A stretch of 64,000 bases of DNA from Umbilicaria muhlenbergii (GCA_000611775.1 KK106983.1:2352808-2416807), one strand, 5' to 3'. Counted from the stretch's first letter, positions 24,828 through 37,699 are shown. Notes: generated by a model from the letters alone, not told the origin. Numbers and translations are program-made.

Positions 24828-26438
24828 ATGAACAGTGCAAGGAGCGTCATTGGCACCGCGCGAATAGTATCGAGAAGCTTTGGAGCACATATCCTCTGCC
24901 CTGAACGAAGTCGAACATTTCAACCAACGCCCCAATGCACCTCCAGACCTTGCCTTACATCCAATAGTCCGCGATACCTCCATAATAATGCTCGACGACC
25001 TGCGCAATCTGCGGTAGCAGGCGCTCTCGAAGAGGAACCCTTACGGCCTCCCGACTCGTCGAATCCAGCGCTTTCCTTTCCGTGCCTCGACGCGCAAGAA
25101 GCCAAGACTGCAAAACTCTCCGCTCGCTCCCTTTCTTCTGGCCCCGAGCCATCATATACCACCGGACAACACCTCAATTATCTGTGTCAAAACCCACTGC
25201 TTTTGGATTGGGGAGGAATCTTGCCGCAGTTCAATGTCGCTTTCGAGACTTGGGGGCGGCTGAACGAAACGAAGAGCAACGCCATTCTCCTACATACTGG
25301 CCTTTCAGCCTCAAGTCATGCTCATAGTACAGAAACAAACCCAAAGCCCGGTTGGTGGGAGAAGTTCATTGGGTCTGGAAAACCTCTTGATACGGATAAG
25401 TATTTTGTGATTTGCACAAATGTTATAGGAGGCTGTTACGGAAGTACAGGTCCAAGCTCGTTGGACCCGGCAGATGGACAGCGATATGCTACACGCTTCC
25501 CCATCCTGACCATGCAGGATATGGTGCGCGCTCAATTCCAGCTGCTGGACGGGCTTGAGATCGATAAGCTATATGCCAGTGTGGGATCGAGTATGGGCGG
25601 GATGCAAAGCCTGACAGCGGGCATTTTGTTTCCTGAGAGGGTGGGGAAAGTGGTCAGCATCAGCGGCTGTGCTCGGAGTCACCCATACAGCATCGCAATG
25701 CGCCATACACAGCGTCAAGTCCTGATGATGGATCCAAAATGGAATCGAGGCTTCTACTACGATGACATCCCGCCGCACTCGGGCATGAAACTTGCTCGAG
25801 AGATTGCCACAGTCACCTACCGGAGTGGCCCTGAATGGGAACTACGATTTGGTCGCCGCAGGGCGGATCCGAGCCGTCAACCGGCTCTTTGCCCCGATTT
25901 CCTGATCGAGACGTACCTCGACCACGCTGGAGAGAAGTTCTCGCTCGAGTACGATCCCAACAGCCTCCTTTACGTGTCGAAAGCTATGGATTTATTTGAT
26001 TTGGGTCGCGCAAATCAGCTCCAGACAGCGCAGCGGCGGCAACAGAACCACGCAAAGCTGGCTTCTGGGGAGAAGGATGTGGCGAGCGATCAATCGTGCA
26101 ACCTGACTCTTCCGGACCAACCGTACGAAGAGCAGCCAAGCGCGAGCCCTTCGCAATCGCTCACGGAGCGGGTGGCAGCGTCGGCCAGCGTACCGCCCGA
26201 AGATCTTGTCGCGGGCATGGCGGCGCTTCGAGAGCATCCGACGCTGGTGATGGGAGTGGCGAGCGACATCCTCTTCCCGGCGTGGCAGCAGCGAGAGATT
26301 GCGGAGACGCTGAAAGCGGCGGGGAACAGCTCGGTCAAGCATGTGGAGTTGGGCGAGGACACCTCGCTCTTCGGGCATGATACCTTCTTGTTGGACTTGG
26401 AGCATATCGGCGGCAATATTAGGAGTTTTCTAGATTAG
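24828..26438 (+). CDS. cysA: Serine/homoserine O-acetyltransferase family enzyme, CysA-like, probably mitochondrial
   Basis: A single exon of 536 aa. It is an alpha/beta-hydrolase-fold acyltransferase of the homoserine O-acetyltransferase family. The likely triad is Ser in the nucleophile elbow GSSMGGMQ (about 253-260), Asp in [12 protein letters not shown] (about 476) and His in GHDTFLLD (about 516). The block [20 protein letters not shown] and the variable insertion near residues 405-460 resemble Aspergillus nidulans CysA, which acetylates L-serine for cysteine synthesis, more than MET2-type homoserine enzymes. This choice rests on remembered family patterns. Residues 1-50 are Arg/Ser-rich without acids ([18 protein letters not shown]), a typical mitochondrial presequence. 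Alternative: a homoserine or serine O-succinyltransferase subtype. Confidence 0.85.
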   Translation: MNSARSVIGTARIVSRSFGAHILCPERSRTFQPTPQCTSRPCLTSNSPRYLHNNARRPAQSAVAGALEEEPLRPPDSSNPALSFPCLDAQEAKTAKLSARSLSSGPEPSYTTGQHLNYLCQNPLLLDWGGILPQFNVAFETWGRLNETKSNAILLHTGLSASSHAHSTETNPKPGWWEKFIGSGKPLDTDKYFVICTNVIGGCYGSTGPSSLDPADGQRYATRFPILTMQDMVRAQFQLLDGLEIDKLYASVGSSMGGMQSLTAGILFPERVGKVVSISGCARSHPYSIAMRHTQRQVLMMDPKWNRGFYYDDIPPHSGMKLAREIATVTYRSGPEWELRFGRRRADPSRQPALCPDFLIETYLDHAGEKFSLEYDPNSLLYVSKAMDLFDLGRANQLQTAQRRQQNHAKLASGEKDVASDQSCNLTLPDQPYEEQPSASPSQSLTERVAASASVPPEDLVAGMAALREHPTLVMGVASDILFPAWQQREIAETLKAAGNSSVKHVELGEDTSLFGHDTFLLDLEHIGGNIRSFLD

Positions 26439-28198
26439 GGCATATCGTCGCACCGAGTAGAGCCCCTATGAGCGTCCAGTGGAGTTTCCACACATGGGCT
26501 CAATGACTCGAGCTAGGCGGCCCAGACCGGCCCCATGCATCGGCACCGCACGTTTCACGTCCAGTAGACCCGTAGGCCTTTCTCCCTTTCTCCAATGGGA
26601 ACAGGACATTCCGAACGTGGCACCAGGTGAATTTCCTTCTTTACTGGTGGTGTGGGCGATGCCAATCAAGCCATGCTTCAGCGATGCAAGGCATCCTCGT
26701 CCAAGCGACGAAGCGTGAATGGACCAGCCTCATTCCTCATCCGGCCTGTTGCGCCATTATCTTTCCGCAAGGTAGCTACCTGCTTGTAGACGATTGTGCA
26801 TCGGGTCGTGATGGCCTCTCACTCCATTCACACTGGTCCTCGGCGACCGAATGGGCTGCGTGCCAGCCCACCACAGGATCAGGCAATCAATGTACACTGT
26901 ACCTCCTGCAGGCATCAGTCAGGGCCCTCCACTGGCGACCGAGTCGTAGTACATCATCTCCGTCAAAGCGTTACACGCACGGGAAACAAGTAGCTTATCG
27001 CCGGAAGCAGCTGAAGTATGTGGCGTCGGCGCCCTATTATGAGTACGACCAGAGGTGAGGAAGGATGCCCCGTTTCATCATCGGACGCGCGGACTGGGAT
27101 GCAGAGAGCTGCATGCGGACTAGGGCCCATTAGGTGGCGGGAGATAAGGTACATGGTACGTGTAAAAAAGCTTCGCCGGCTCTTCTGCTCCCACGGGCAC
27201 GGGAAAGGGCCAGTCACAAAGGGCCAGTCACACCCACGCAGCCGCCAAGCTGGTGACTGCGGCGGACAATGGAAGGCAGCCGTGTGGAGGCGATGGGGGT
27301 GATACCAGCTGCACCGTGACCGTGGCCTTCCCTGGACTGCATGATCATAACCCTCTGCACCGGACACCCTCGTCCTTGCCATCTCGATCTGGCCGTCGAC
27401 AGAGCAGCGTTTCCGGCGGCCAGAACCGTCTCAGCTGCCGGCCCTCCGCGTTGCACCTCGATGACGACAGGCCCGACCACCCGGTGATCCTGCCATCCTG
27501 ACGCGTGTGCGAGTGTATAAGATTCGCCCAGCTCCACTCCAATTCGCCCCGAGTTTGGCTTGCCCCGTCCATTCCGCCTGGCCAGAGGTGCACAAGCAGC
27601 ACCAAGGGCAGGTTCGCTTTCCGACGCAGGTCTGTCTTGGCAGGCGGCAGCCTTGCTGGATTCTGGTCGAGCTTGCCATTTGTTGCTCGTCGTGCGCGCA
27701 CCCCCCCCATTTTAGCCGATCCAGCCTTTCCCTAGCCCTTTTAGCCTCTGGAAGCCTTGCCTCTTCCCCTCGACGTGTTACCTGTCCACGCTATCGTAAT
27801 AACCGGGCCGGGGCAGGCCGTCAGCCACTCCAGCGTCACGGCGTGCCTTACTCGCACAGGCTACGACGACTCCGACTCCGACTACCAGGACGGCTGGCTC
27901 CCTTTACAACTAGGGGACGTTGCGAAGCTTGTTGTCGCCCTCAGACTCGTCAACTTCCAAGTTACCACTGCAACTATATTCATGGCCTCCGCTCCCCCCC
28001 GGCCAGAAGCAAGCTAACGTCCCGGATTTTGCGGACGAAGAGCTGAAGCAAGGCGGTTGGCATTCCACAGGAGGCGTGCATCATACCTCTTGGCACATTC
28101 CTCACAGTGTGTTTTTTTGGACAGCAAAAACACTGCCGCCGCATGCCTGGACTCCTTCACCGAACAAGTCGAGACGAAGCCCTTCGTTGCTGCTCGCC
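26439..28198. other. Long spacer upstream of the OCH1-like gene; no gene seen
   Basis: This 1.76-kb region contains the promoter and leader of the mannosyltransferase gene. AAGGGCCAGTCACA is tandemly repeated at about 27205-27232, a run of eight Cs lies near 27702-27709, and much of 27500-28100 is pyrimidine-rich. The mannosyltransferase reading frame stays open to about 27920, but the extra residues lack an ATG-led signal and look like leader sequence. Confidence 0.45.
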
Positions 28199-29423
28199 AT
28201 GCTCACCTTCCGCAAGGCCATTGTTGTCGCCGTCTTCGTGCTTACCGGTTTCTACCTCTTGACTTCTCCGCATGGAAGACCACCGTCGGCAAGGGATGCA
28301 TCCGCAACTGGGCCCAAGGTCGACGCTGACAGCACCAACTCTCCACTCTCGACCGGCATGGCCTCAAGCGCGACGGCGGCAGGCTCGGGCAGACTCTATC
28401 CACCACCAAAGCAGCCGCCGAAACAGACGCCGACCACCCAGCAGACTTTGCTGGACATTGCCGCCCAGCCCCTGCGAGACCAATTACGATACCAATTCCC
28501 CTACGAACGAGAAGCCAAGTTTCCGGCCTACATCTGGCAGACATGGAAATACACGCCCGCCTCAGGCGAGTTCGGCGAGACCTTCCGACCCGCCGAAGCC
28601 AGCTGGACGGAGCTGCACCCCGGCTTCGTCCACGAAGTCATCACCGACAAAGTCGCCGTCCACCTGATCCGGCACCTCTACGCCTCCCTTCCCGACGTCA
28701 TTGAAGCGTACAACTCCCTCCCATTTCCCGTGCTGAAAGCGGACTTCTTCCGCTACCTCGTTCTCCTTGCCCGCGGTGGCATTTACACCGACATTGACAC
28801 CACCGCACTCAAATCTGCCACCGAGTGGATCCCGCAGGAGCTTCCCCGGGAAACAGTCGGCCTCATCGTTGGCATTGAAGCTGATCCGGACAGACCAGAC
28901 TGGAAGGACTGGTACTCGCGCCGGATCCAATTTTGCCAATGGACCATTCAAGCCAAGCCAGGTCACCCGGTGCTTCGCGACGTTGTCGCGACCATCACCG
29001 AAGAGACCCTACGGATGAAAAAACAGGGACACTTGAATGCCACAAAGCTCGATAAGAGTATTGTTGAATTTACCGGGCCTGCAATGTGGACGGACGCGAT
29101 CTTCAATTTTTTCAATAATCCAGAATACTTCGTTGTCGGGGAGAATGGAAAGAATATTACGTGGGAGCACTTCACCGGCATCGAGAGCGCCAGGAAGGTC
29201 GGAGATGTGGTCGTCCTTCCAATTACGAGCTTTAGCCCTGGGGTGCAGCAGATGGGGGCCAAGGACCCGGACGATGAAATGGCATTTGTACAGCACGACT
29301 TTGAAGGTACGTTGTCGGGCACTTTCGTCCACAGATGAATTATGGCAGGACACTAGCTAACGCTCTTTTCCAACAGGAACGTGGAAGCCAGCCAGTGAAA
29401 GGATAAAACCGATAATAGGATGA
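28199..29423 (+). CDS. och1: Alpha-1,6-mannosyltransferase, OCH1/GT32 family
   Basis: Exons 28199-29306 and 29377-29423 give 384 aa, with a 70-nt intron (GTACGT...CAACAG, CTAAC branch). This is a type II Golgi membrane enzyme that starts outer-chain growth on N-glycans with GDP-mannose. Residues 5-22 form the signal anchor (KAIVVAVFVLTGFYLL), followed by a Ser/Pro-rich stem to about residue 95. GT32 features are PAYIWQTWKYTPASGEF, LPFPVLKADFFRYLVL, GGIYTDIDTTAL with the metal-binding DxD (about 198-202), and GPAMWTDAIFNFF. The start was chosen at the ATG immediately before the anchor. Filamentous fungi carry several OCH1 paralogues, and only the family assignment is firm. The second exon adds the conserved FEGTWKP tail. 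Confidence 0.9.
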
Positions 29424-30508
29424 TGAAGTCACTCGACTACAACACTCGAGTACGACACTCAACCCCAATACCCGATCCCAATACTCGTCTCTCACCCCCA
29501 ACTCCGTCTTTTCCCAATTCTACACTCTACGCAAACCGAAGCACACACGCCACCATACACGCCACCTGAAAGATATCACGAAAACAAACGACATATAGAC
29601 TTTACAACCTGGGCAAAAGATACACACGACACTAGACACGGGACCGAATTTTCATTCGAATCACAAAAGCAACTTCAATTTCTTCCCGCTTCTCTTCTCC
29701 ACCACCCTCTATCTCTACCCGATGGATTACAGGGCGGCCTATTCTTTTTCTTCCGTTGATTTTTCGGCATCAGACAGACTCGTTCAAGCGCTGAACGGGG
29801 CTGTCGTCTCTCCCTTCTTCCTCTTCTCTTCTTCTTTTCTTTCTTTGAACCTCGACTGTTTGTCCGTCGCGGGAGGAAAATTAAGTTGGGCGGATATAGA
29901 TCTATTCACCCGGGGGGGGGGGTTGCGTGGCTTTTTTTTCTTCGTTTTGCATAGCATGGCATGGCACGGCACGGCATTGCATGGCTGGCACGGGATCGGG
30001 TGGGGCAGGGTGGGGTTAGAGCCGCTGCACGTGTGGGGCGGGCAATGTGGGATTGAATCGAGATATAGGGATGGTGTTGAATAGGGTCGGGCGGATGAGA
30101 TAGTCGGGTATTCGAATTGACTCCGTTCAATTGCCGCAAGTCTGTGTCCTCTCATGGATTTGGACATGAAACAGTGGTGCTGGTATTAGTGATGTAGCAT
30201 GAGATTTGCTTGGTGATGGGCTTCGAGTGAAAGATATGATATGATACAATGAATCTGTTCGAGCCCGCAATGGAACAGCAGTAACAGAATATGCTCGGGG
30301 CTACGGATGTAGAGCACGCACAAATAGGAACCAGAGCCGCCATCACGGATGTATATACAACACCGCGCCCGAGACACAACGCGTGCCTTCCAGACAGCCA
30401 ACCGGGTATCTATCTATACACACCCTCTGCCCCCCCTTCCTCCCTCTCCCCAGCAGACGCACTTGTGAAGCAAGCGCTTTCAAATCCACTCTGCAATCCA
30501 ACGAACAC
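29424..30508. other. Convergent 3' spacer with low-complexity runs
   Basis: The OCH1-like gene (rightward) and the NSE4 gene (leftward) converge here. The 1.1-kb stretch holds CT-rich DNA, a G run of about ten near 29911-29920 followed by a T run, and a GGCAY-type repeat at about 29949-29990. No coding sequence is supported. Confidence 0.45.
29949..29990. repeat. Degenerate GCATG/GGCAC pentamer repeat
   Basis: Pentamers of the type GGCAT, GGCAC and GGCTG follow each other (start GCATAGCATGGCATGGCACG). It is an imperfect microsatellite in the 3' spacer. Confidence 0.6.
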
Positions 30509-32165
30509 CTAGCCATACCACCCTGTCGCGCTCACCTGCGCCCCTTGATCCGCCTGCCGATGCGGAATCATGCTCTCCTTGATATCGAACGTGTCGACCA
30601 AGTCGCGCCAGGTGGGGAAGTCGAGATGGAAGACGGCCTGGTGTTTGTGGATACCTTTTTCTTTGATCTCGGTCGCGGAGCGGGGGGTTGTGGCGTCTAC
30701 ATCCACCATCACATGAAAGAGATTAGCATCGTGTCCCAACGCCCGACGCAGAGACCGGTCGGGAGGGTGTAGGTATGGACATGAATGAAGAGGAGGCACA
30801 AACACATACGCAACGTAGGCAACAGGTGGCTGTCCTTGTCAATCGCCACGCTCCCGTCCCGGATCAGAAAACTGGTGTAGAAGAGGTTCTCGACCGTCTG
30901 CCCGAACGAGTGGGGGTTGACGACGAAACGGAAGAACTGCACGCCCCCGTCGTCGGCCATGCCGTATTTGTCCATCAGAGCCTGACTCAGCGCCTCGGTC
31001 AATTCGCCCCGCTCTTCCGCCGCCCCGGCTTCAGCCATGGTCTTCTCCTCGCCCTCCGACTGTCTCTTGACCAACAAATCCCGGATGTTCTTGCATAGGG
31101 TCGTCAGGTTGGAGTTTTCCCGTTTCTCCAGATGTTCGGCCTGCAGGACTTCCGGGCGGACGGCGTCCTTCGGGTCGCGCTTCTGGAGCCGCTCCCGCCG
31201 CTGCGTTTGTTTCCGCGCTCGTTTCTGCACCGAGAGGGGGCCGAGGAGGAAGCCGGGCACGCCGGGGCGGACGTTGCTGGGGAAGCAGGCTTTGCGGCCT
31301 AGCCACTGCCAGTTGAGCGCGTCGCCTTCGTCGCCGCTTCCTTCTGCGGCGCTGATTTCGCCGTCGCTGTCATCGCGTCGTCGCCGTCGCCGGGGGTCGG
31401 CGGAGCCGGGAGTGTTGGCCTCGGCGTCGGACTCGCCGCGGCGCATGAAGGAGATACATTTTGAGATGAAGTCGTCTACGTCTACACCCTGGCTGGCGTC
31501 GCCGAGGACTAATTGCGCCGTCTTTTTCGCGGTGAGGTCGGATGTTGTGACTAACAGTCGTGAGTCCAGTACTGCATCTGAGGTTTGCTTTACGTTTTCG
31601 TAGATTTCGTTCGCCCTAGTGATTGTGTCCGCTAGGCCGGTGGAGTTTGGCTGCATGTACTCGGTTCGTGAGTCTATCCAATGCGATCAGTACCTGCTCC
31701 GTGACAAGCAAGTTGAGAAAGCGGCCTACCATGCAGTTCCTTTGTTAGATCTCGAAGACCCTTACGAATGACCCTCCGCTCTTCGATGCTCTGGTCCGGA
31801 TCGTAGTACTTTGTATCCACGGCCTCTTCTAGCTGACGCTGATGAGCGAGTTGAGTTGCGTTGGGTGCATTCCGCTCCCCCAGTCTTCGCCTTTTATTCG
31901 ACCGTGATGTGTCTGAATCGCCCGAAGTAGGTGTAGGATTTTCTGGAGGCGCCATTGCTTTTGCCTTGCCATTCGCCTGCCGTAATGCATTCGACGAATC
32001 TTGTCGGTTTTCTTTGTCGGAGGAGAAGGATGCTGCAGGCGAAGGTGAGAGTGAAACCAGATTGTTTGGAGCGTGGCGGCTGGATCTTTGTCGCGTTGAG
32101 GCAGAAGCTGGTTGTAGATTATCATCTCCATCCTCCTCAGGCGATAGACGCGCCGATCGAGCCAT
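30509..32165 (-). CDS. nse4: Nse4, kleisin subunit of the SMC5/6 complex
   Basis: Exons 32165-31730, 31673-30810 and 30696-30509 give 495 aa; introns are 56 and 113 nt. Nse4 bridges the SMC5 and SMC6 heads and is needed for homologous-recombination repair. The N-terminus (1-110) is disordered and Ser/Lys-rich, with a basic stretch NKRRRLGER. The N-terminal kleisin helices follow: RRVIRKGLRDLTKELHDSRT and ANEIYENVKQTSDAVLDSRL, then a variable linker rich in Asp and Arg. The conserved C-terminal winged-helix block has VQFFRFVVNPHSFGQTVENL, FYTSFLIRDGSV and, in the last exon, FDIKESMIPHR. The 113-nt second intron is needed because the open frame otherwise runs to a stop before the conserved tail. 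The join gives LLPTLHATTPRS. Confidence 0.92.
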
Positions 32166-32522
32166 GGTGATGGTGAAGATGCGGATATGAGAGTGAAAGA
32201 CGATGCTTCAGACTTGTGAAGTTTGCCAGCAGTGACGCAAGGCTGCACTTCGGGGTGCAACTGGGGAAGGTGTGTTTCGGCCGATGTTGTGCAAGCCGGG
32301 CAAATTCAATGGCAAATGGGACTATACGGTTATATCATGACGCAAGCGGTAGACTGATGGCCTTGAGTGCAGTTCCCAGAAGATCAAGACTGAACAAAGA
32401 CAAGAAGACGTGATCTGGCGTTGAGTGGAAACACACGGTGGTCCGTGCACCGCTACAGCTGAGAGGAAGAAGCGAGGAATACTGACACGACCACGTGACA
32501 CCATCTTATTCGGACTCTTCTA
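32166..32522. other. Promoter-side spacer of NSE4, no gene seen
   Basis: A 357-bp stretch between the NSE4 start and the far end of the next leftward gene. It contains a CCACGTGAC motif near 32490-32498 and no coding frame of note. Confidence 0.4.
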
Positions 32523-34268
32523 TCAGATGTTCAATTCAGTAGAGTAAACAATTAGCACAGGGGGTTGATGCTCCTCCTCACGATACCATCTGAGGGAGAG
32601 GTTGTCAGATGTTCCTCTGAAGGCATTGTAAAGGTTTGAGCGGGCAGTGCTATCTCTTGCGGCCATGTCTACAAGTGTGTCAAAGTAAGGTCCGCTGTGG
32701 CCCGAGGGGATCGTGGGTTCAACCCAAAGTGCCCACATAAGAAGAGGTAGCCGCAGGGAGCCAATTACGGGGCATGGTGGCCGGAGACGGAAACGGCGAC
32801 GATCTTCTGTCAGATATGACTTGGCCTCTTCTGATGGCACCATCAGAAGTGGAGTGGTACACGATCACAGATTCAATCTGTTCAAGGCCGAATAAGAGCG
32901 AAAAGTATGGTATAGCTAAACCTTCAATCTGAGGCAAGTCCACATAAATAGCGTTGAAATCGGTCGCAGCCAGACTCTCGGTCTCCAATATCTAGGAGAT
33001 GTGAGTTGCAGATGGAAATGACAAAATGCACCAGATCCTAGGAGCGCATGCTTAGCATTTCCTGATCTTCATCCAGAGTGGAAACTTACCCGGCACCAAG
33101 CCCAGATACAAAAAACACGGCTCGTTTAGGTTATTGCGAGAACGACGCCGTACACTGTATGCGCTCGAGGATCGCCGGCTGTCCAGTTCGCATTCCATGC
33201 TGATGTATGACCGTTCGAGATGTTTATGAGCTCCACAATGTCCACATACCATGTAGAACCAACGACGAAAACAGCAAGTATCCACAGCGCCAACCTGAAA
33301 ATAACTGCGTGCCGGACCCTTCTACCTAGTCGTGTACGATTTAGATATCGTGAGAGCCAGATATGGCCTGCCGACTTGGGGTGATATATGTCCTCCTTCA
33401 ATGTTCAGAGCATTGGAAACAAACCCAGCAGTAAGAACGCACACGCAATCACCCCTGGGATGGAGAACATGTGCTTCAAAAGATCCCCGGTTCTTGCCAT
33501 GTTCTTAAACAACAGTATCAGATGCGTGACAGCCCAGTAGATGAGATGAAGAATGATGGCCATAAAACCCTCATATACCCAGGCATGAGATGTATCAATG
33601 AACTGTGTCCCTCTGCCTAAATCATCTCTTTTGTCTTCGTTGTTGCCGTCCCATTCATATCGCTAAACGAACAGGATAAATGATGCAATGTTTACGATCG
33701 AGCCGTTGATGGCGAAAAGCCCGTTCAAGTGGTCGATCGCGAGAGCTGCGTGTTTCAGTACCCATACGCGACGGATATAGGCTATGGATGCAAATGTCCC
33801 TTGATACAGATAGACCAGAAGGACGAAGAGACGTGCCAATGTCTCCGTCCCATCCCGAGGCTTTCTCAACCGATGCAGACGCCCTGAATGCAGCGTAATC
33901 AATCTTAGCTGACCTTCAAACCTCTGGGAATGGCCTCCCGCATAGACAATCCGTTGAGTCGGAAGGTCTCGGTGTTTCGAATGAAGGCCAAGAACGGCGC
34001 ACAAGTAGAATAAACAGCCATCAGTGGAACTGTGGATCGCTAGTCCGTATTGACCCCGATATCGCTGCACTGCGAGAAGAACGCCCATGAGGAGCTGACA
34101 AACATAGATGGATGGGAACATGAAGAAGAGAAGAGGTAGTAAGAGGTGATGCCGACCCCAGATTGACCGATGGACTATGCCGCCAAGATGGCCATAGCCC
34201 GTAACAGCAAAGAAAGTGGTGGCTGCCGTAGAAGCAAGAACATGCAACACATCCCTGAAATCTGTCAT
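32523..34268 (-). CDS. Polytopic membrane protein of unknown family; gene structure uncertain, possibly decaying
   Basis: Not recognised. The ATG at 34268 opens a 201-codon frame with about five hydrophobic spans (for example LLLPLLFFMFPSIYVCQLLM and LFVLLVYLYQGTFASIAYI), ending in a stop at 33663. A 66-nt intron at 33668-33603 (GTTTAG...CACAG) would remove that stop and fuse, in frame, to another span (GFMAIILHLIYWAVTHLIL). A second intron at 33452-33396 leads to exon 33395 onward, with a further span (IFRLALWILAVFVVGSTWY). Beyond about 33130 the model breaks down. Several frames (32523-32843, 32719-32988, 33052-33285) look partly protein-like but no splice set joins them convincingly, and the protein could instead end near 33038. 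Either a multi-intron gene or a degrading one. It is head-to-head with VPS34. Confidence 0.4.
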
Positions 34269-34757
34269 TGTGTAAGCGGATCACAATTATAAAGGACAGA
34301 ATCAGACCGGAATTGAAAAGAGGAGGAAAGAAGCAATGGAAAACGGGTGATGGGGAAGAAATGGTACATGGTCAATCACGTGTTATACAAGGCTGAAGCC
34401 TACGGATGAGCCTCGTCAGCCTGGGCCCACAGGTGAGAGATAACCTTGCCATGATACATGCTGAGCACTGTTGAGAGGCGCCTTTTTCAATTCGGAGTGT
34501 TCTTGCAAAGTGTAGCTCTGACTTGGTCGAGTGATTTGTGAAGAGCACACAAGCCGTTACATGAGAGCTATTCTGCAACCACGCTTGGTTAGATTATGAC
34601 TAGCCTTCTAGCTTACACGCCGTTGGCTGTGGTATGAACGGGATCGTACCTTATGATTAAGGTACGGACTGCCCGATGATCTACAGGTACAGGGCATAAG
34701 TTGGATCGGCTTTGCCATAAATCCAGAACAGCATTCGACTGCTGTTAGGCTGGTCAT
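34269..34757. promoter_or_regulatory. Divergent promoter between the membrane gene and VPS34
   Basis: 489 bp between diverging start codons. No clear TATA box is seen. GGTACGG and CGTACC near 34647-34668 form a loose inverted repeat (TACCTTATGATTAAGGTA). Confidence 0.4.
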
Positions 34758-37699
34758 ATGGAGGAGTACTCATTTGCCAACTCTAGCGCTCTCGATTTTC
34801 CTGTTCATGTGAAAATGTTGGTTTCTTAGGCCATGTCCTCTACTCTGGGAGCTGCTGGCTAATCGATAGCTCCAGAGGTACTTTGGAGGGGCAGCAGAAC
34901 CCACTGCCTTTCTCGACCTTGCTACAAAGGCCAGACCTCAGACATATAGGCTCCAATACCAGGTAATCTAGACGTCGCACTCCGTTGTATTTCTCTGACA
35001 TGGTGAAGCCCAAACTCAGACCTCTATGTTACTGTTCAGTTATGGGCCGACTCTAAGCCGTTGACTGTCCCCGTACAAACAGCATACAAATCGTTCAAGA
35101 ACGCCCGCACTTGGAACGAGTGGTTAGAGTTACCTATTACAATTTCAACCTTACCTTTGAGCGCTCAGATTGCAGTCACGGTATGGGACCTCTCACCAAC
35201 CGGCGGGCCCGGAGCACGAGGGCATGCGATTCCCTTCGGTGGCACCACGGTACCACTCTTTGATGCGGACAACATCCTACAAAAGGGTCGGCAGAAGTGT
35301 CGCTTGTATCGTCATAAAGCAGCTGATGGCTTTTCTTCAACCAAAACACCCGCAGTTCCACGTCCGCCGAGGAGACGGACCCAAAACGGGCTCAACAACG
35401 AACACGAGGCAGAACCCGAGGAAGATGAGCTCGAGAGGTTGGAGAAACTCTTTAAAAAGCATGAGATGGGAGAAATTCCGAGGATAGACTGGCTTGATCA
35501 ACTCGTGTTTAAAGCAGTGGATAAGAAAAGGCAAGAGGCAGAGGCGATTGCGAAACTCAGGAGTCGCAACAACGGCAGGAGAAAATCGCCCTCGAACGGA
35601 CAAGGCATAGGCGGTACTGATAAAGAAGCATGGCCACGGGCTGATGCCGGTGATTCAGAGTCGGAGGACGAAGGCGATGACGGGAAATACACGTTGATCA
35701 TTGACTTCCCACGCTTTGATTTTCCTATAGTCTTTACTGATTATGAGTATCCTCCACCACCCATTTCATCGCTGCCATATTACCCTTCGCCAACGGCAAA
35801 CGTCAATCTAAAACCACCACCAGAAGTACAGCTTGGGCCAGGCATTAATGGCACAGGTAATGGGCTTGGAGAAGACGACGAGAATGCACTTCCATTGATC
35901 AGGATCTATGATCCAGAAGTAGGTGCCAAGGATAATCCGGCAGAGAGCAAGCACAGACGACTGGTTCGGAGTCATCGCACGGGGGTTCTAGACCGAGATC
36001 TGAAGCCTAATGCAAAGATCCGCGATGAGCTCAACACCATTATGTCGTACGGACCCACACAGGAACTTAACGGGGAGGAGAAAGATCTTGTATGGAAATT
36101 CAGACATCATCTCACGCGCGACAAGCGAGCTCTCACCAAGTTCGTCAAATCCGTCGCCTGGCAAGATCAAAGCGAGGCTCGACAGGCTGTCCAGATTCTG
36201 CCCAAATGGACGGAAATCGACGTTGACGATGCTCTGGAGCTTCTGGGACCTACATTCGACAACCCAGCTGTCAGGGCGTACGCTGTCGATCGCTTACGCA
36301 AATCGGATGATGATGAGTTGCTACTGTACCTACTTCAGCTAGTACAAGCTTTGAAGTTTGAGAAAATATCACCAGAGACGAGTAGTGATATCAGTCAGGA
36401 CTCCTCGTTGGCAAAGTTTCTGATATCCCGAGCGACCAACGATATGATGCTCGGCAATTTTCTGCATTGGTATCTCATGGTTGAATGCGATGACCGAAGC
36501 CCAGATCAGGTCAAGGAGCATCGAAAACTATTCGCTAAAGTGGAATTTGATTTCATGAATGAGCTCACGCAAGTGCCTGGGGGCGCCGAACGCCGGAAAG
36601 TCTTGCTGCGGCAAGGCGAGTTGATCACAGTACTGTCCAAAATCTCAAAGGAGATACGCTTCTCCCGCGAGGACCGGCCTCGTAAGGTGGAGAGATTGAA
36701 ACGGTATTTGGCCGATCCGAAGAATGAGCTGACATCGTTCGAGCCCTCGCTGCCTTTGCCGCTGGATCCAAGTGTCTCCATCGTTGGCTGCTATCCAGAG
36801 GAATCAATGGTCTTCAAATCATCCCTTTTCCCTCTTCTCATCCACTTTAAGACATCAGACGGCAAGAAGTACCCAGTCATATTCAAGACAGGAGATGACC
36901 TTCGACAAGATCAGCTGGTCATTCAGATCATCTCGTTGATGGACAGACTGCTGAGGAAAGAGAACCTTGACCTGAAGCTGTCACCCTACCGTATCCTTGC
37001 CACGAGCCCGAATGCAGGAGCGGTACAGTTCGTGGGCTCCATGAGCTTGGCGGCGGCGTCCGCCAAGTACAAAGGCAGTATACTGGCATACCTGAAGGCC
37101 AACAATCCGGACGATAAAGCGGACCTGGGAGTTAGAAAAGAGACAATGGACACGTTCGTGAAAAGCTGCGCTGGTTACTGTGTCATTACGTATCTACTGG
37201 GTGTGGGAGATCGCCATCTGGACAATCTTCTCCTAGCTCCTGACGGTGAGTTCTCCTTCACGCATGGCTTTCAAACGGCCAGACTGACTATTGTATAGGT
37301 CACTTCTTCCACGCCGACTTCGGCTATATACTCGGCCGCGACCCCAAGCCCTTCGCTCCAATGATGAAGCTATGCAAAGAAATGGTCGAAGGTATGGGCG
37401 GCGCTAATTCCACCCACTACTCCCAGTTCAAGCAATACTGCTTCACGGCGTACACTACTCTCCGGAAATCGAGCAACCTGATCCTCAATCTCTTCAGCTT
37501 GATGGTCGATGCGAACATCCCGGATATCAAGATGGAGCCGGATAAAGCGGTCTTGAAGGTTCGAGACCGCTTTCACTTGGAGATGACGGAAGATGAGGCC
37601 ATTCGCCATTTCGACACCTTGATCAGTGATAGTGTCAATTCGATTTTTCCAATAGTTATTGATACTATTCATAACATGATGCAGAATCTCAGGCCATAG
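34758..37699 (+). CDS. VPS34: Class III phosphatidylinositol 3-kinase Vps34
   Basis: The kinase makes PI3P on endosomes, vacuole and autophagosome precursors, working with Vps15 and Atg6/Vps30. Exons 34758-34816, 34876-34962, 35009-37245 and 37299-37699 give 927 aa in frame. The first two small exons were found by family pattern: MEEYSFANSSALDFPVHVK and IGTLEGQQNPLPFSTLLQRP lead into the C2 domain (SDLYVTVQLWADSKPLTVPV). The helical PIK domain spans about 340-530. The kinase domain (about 640-927) has the ATP-binding FKTGDDLRQDQLV, the catalytic loop GVGDRHLDNLLL (about 779) and the activation segment HADFGYILGRDPKPF, which is split by the last intron. The C-terminus (SIFPIVIDTIHNMMQNLRP) is the membrane-binding helix. 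An insertion rich in Asp, Glu and Gly lies at about 140-205. Confidence 0.96.

Noticed and set aside
27920-28198. N-terminal extension of the OCH1-like protein
   Set aside because: OCH1-type enzymes begin with a short cytosolic tail and signal anchor; the extension precedes the anchor and looks like CT-rich leader sequence.
32700-32730. tRNA B-box-like GGGTTCAACCC
   Set aside because: No acceptor, D or anticodon stem can be built around it; the sequence is a chance palindrome.
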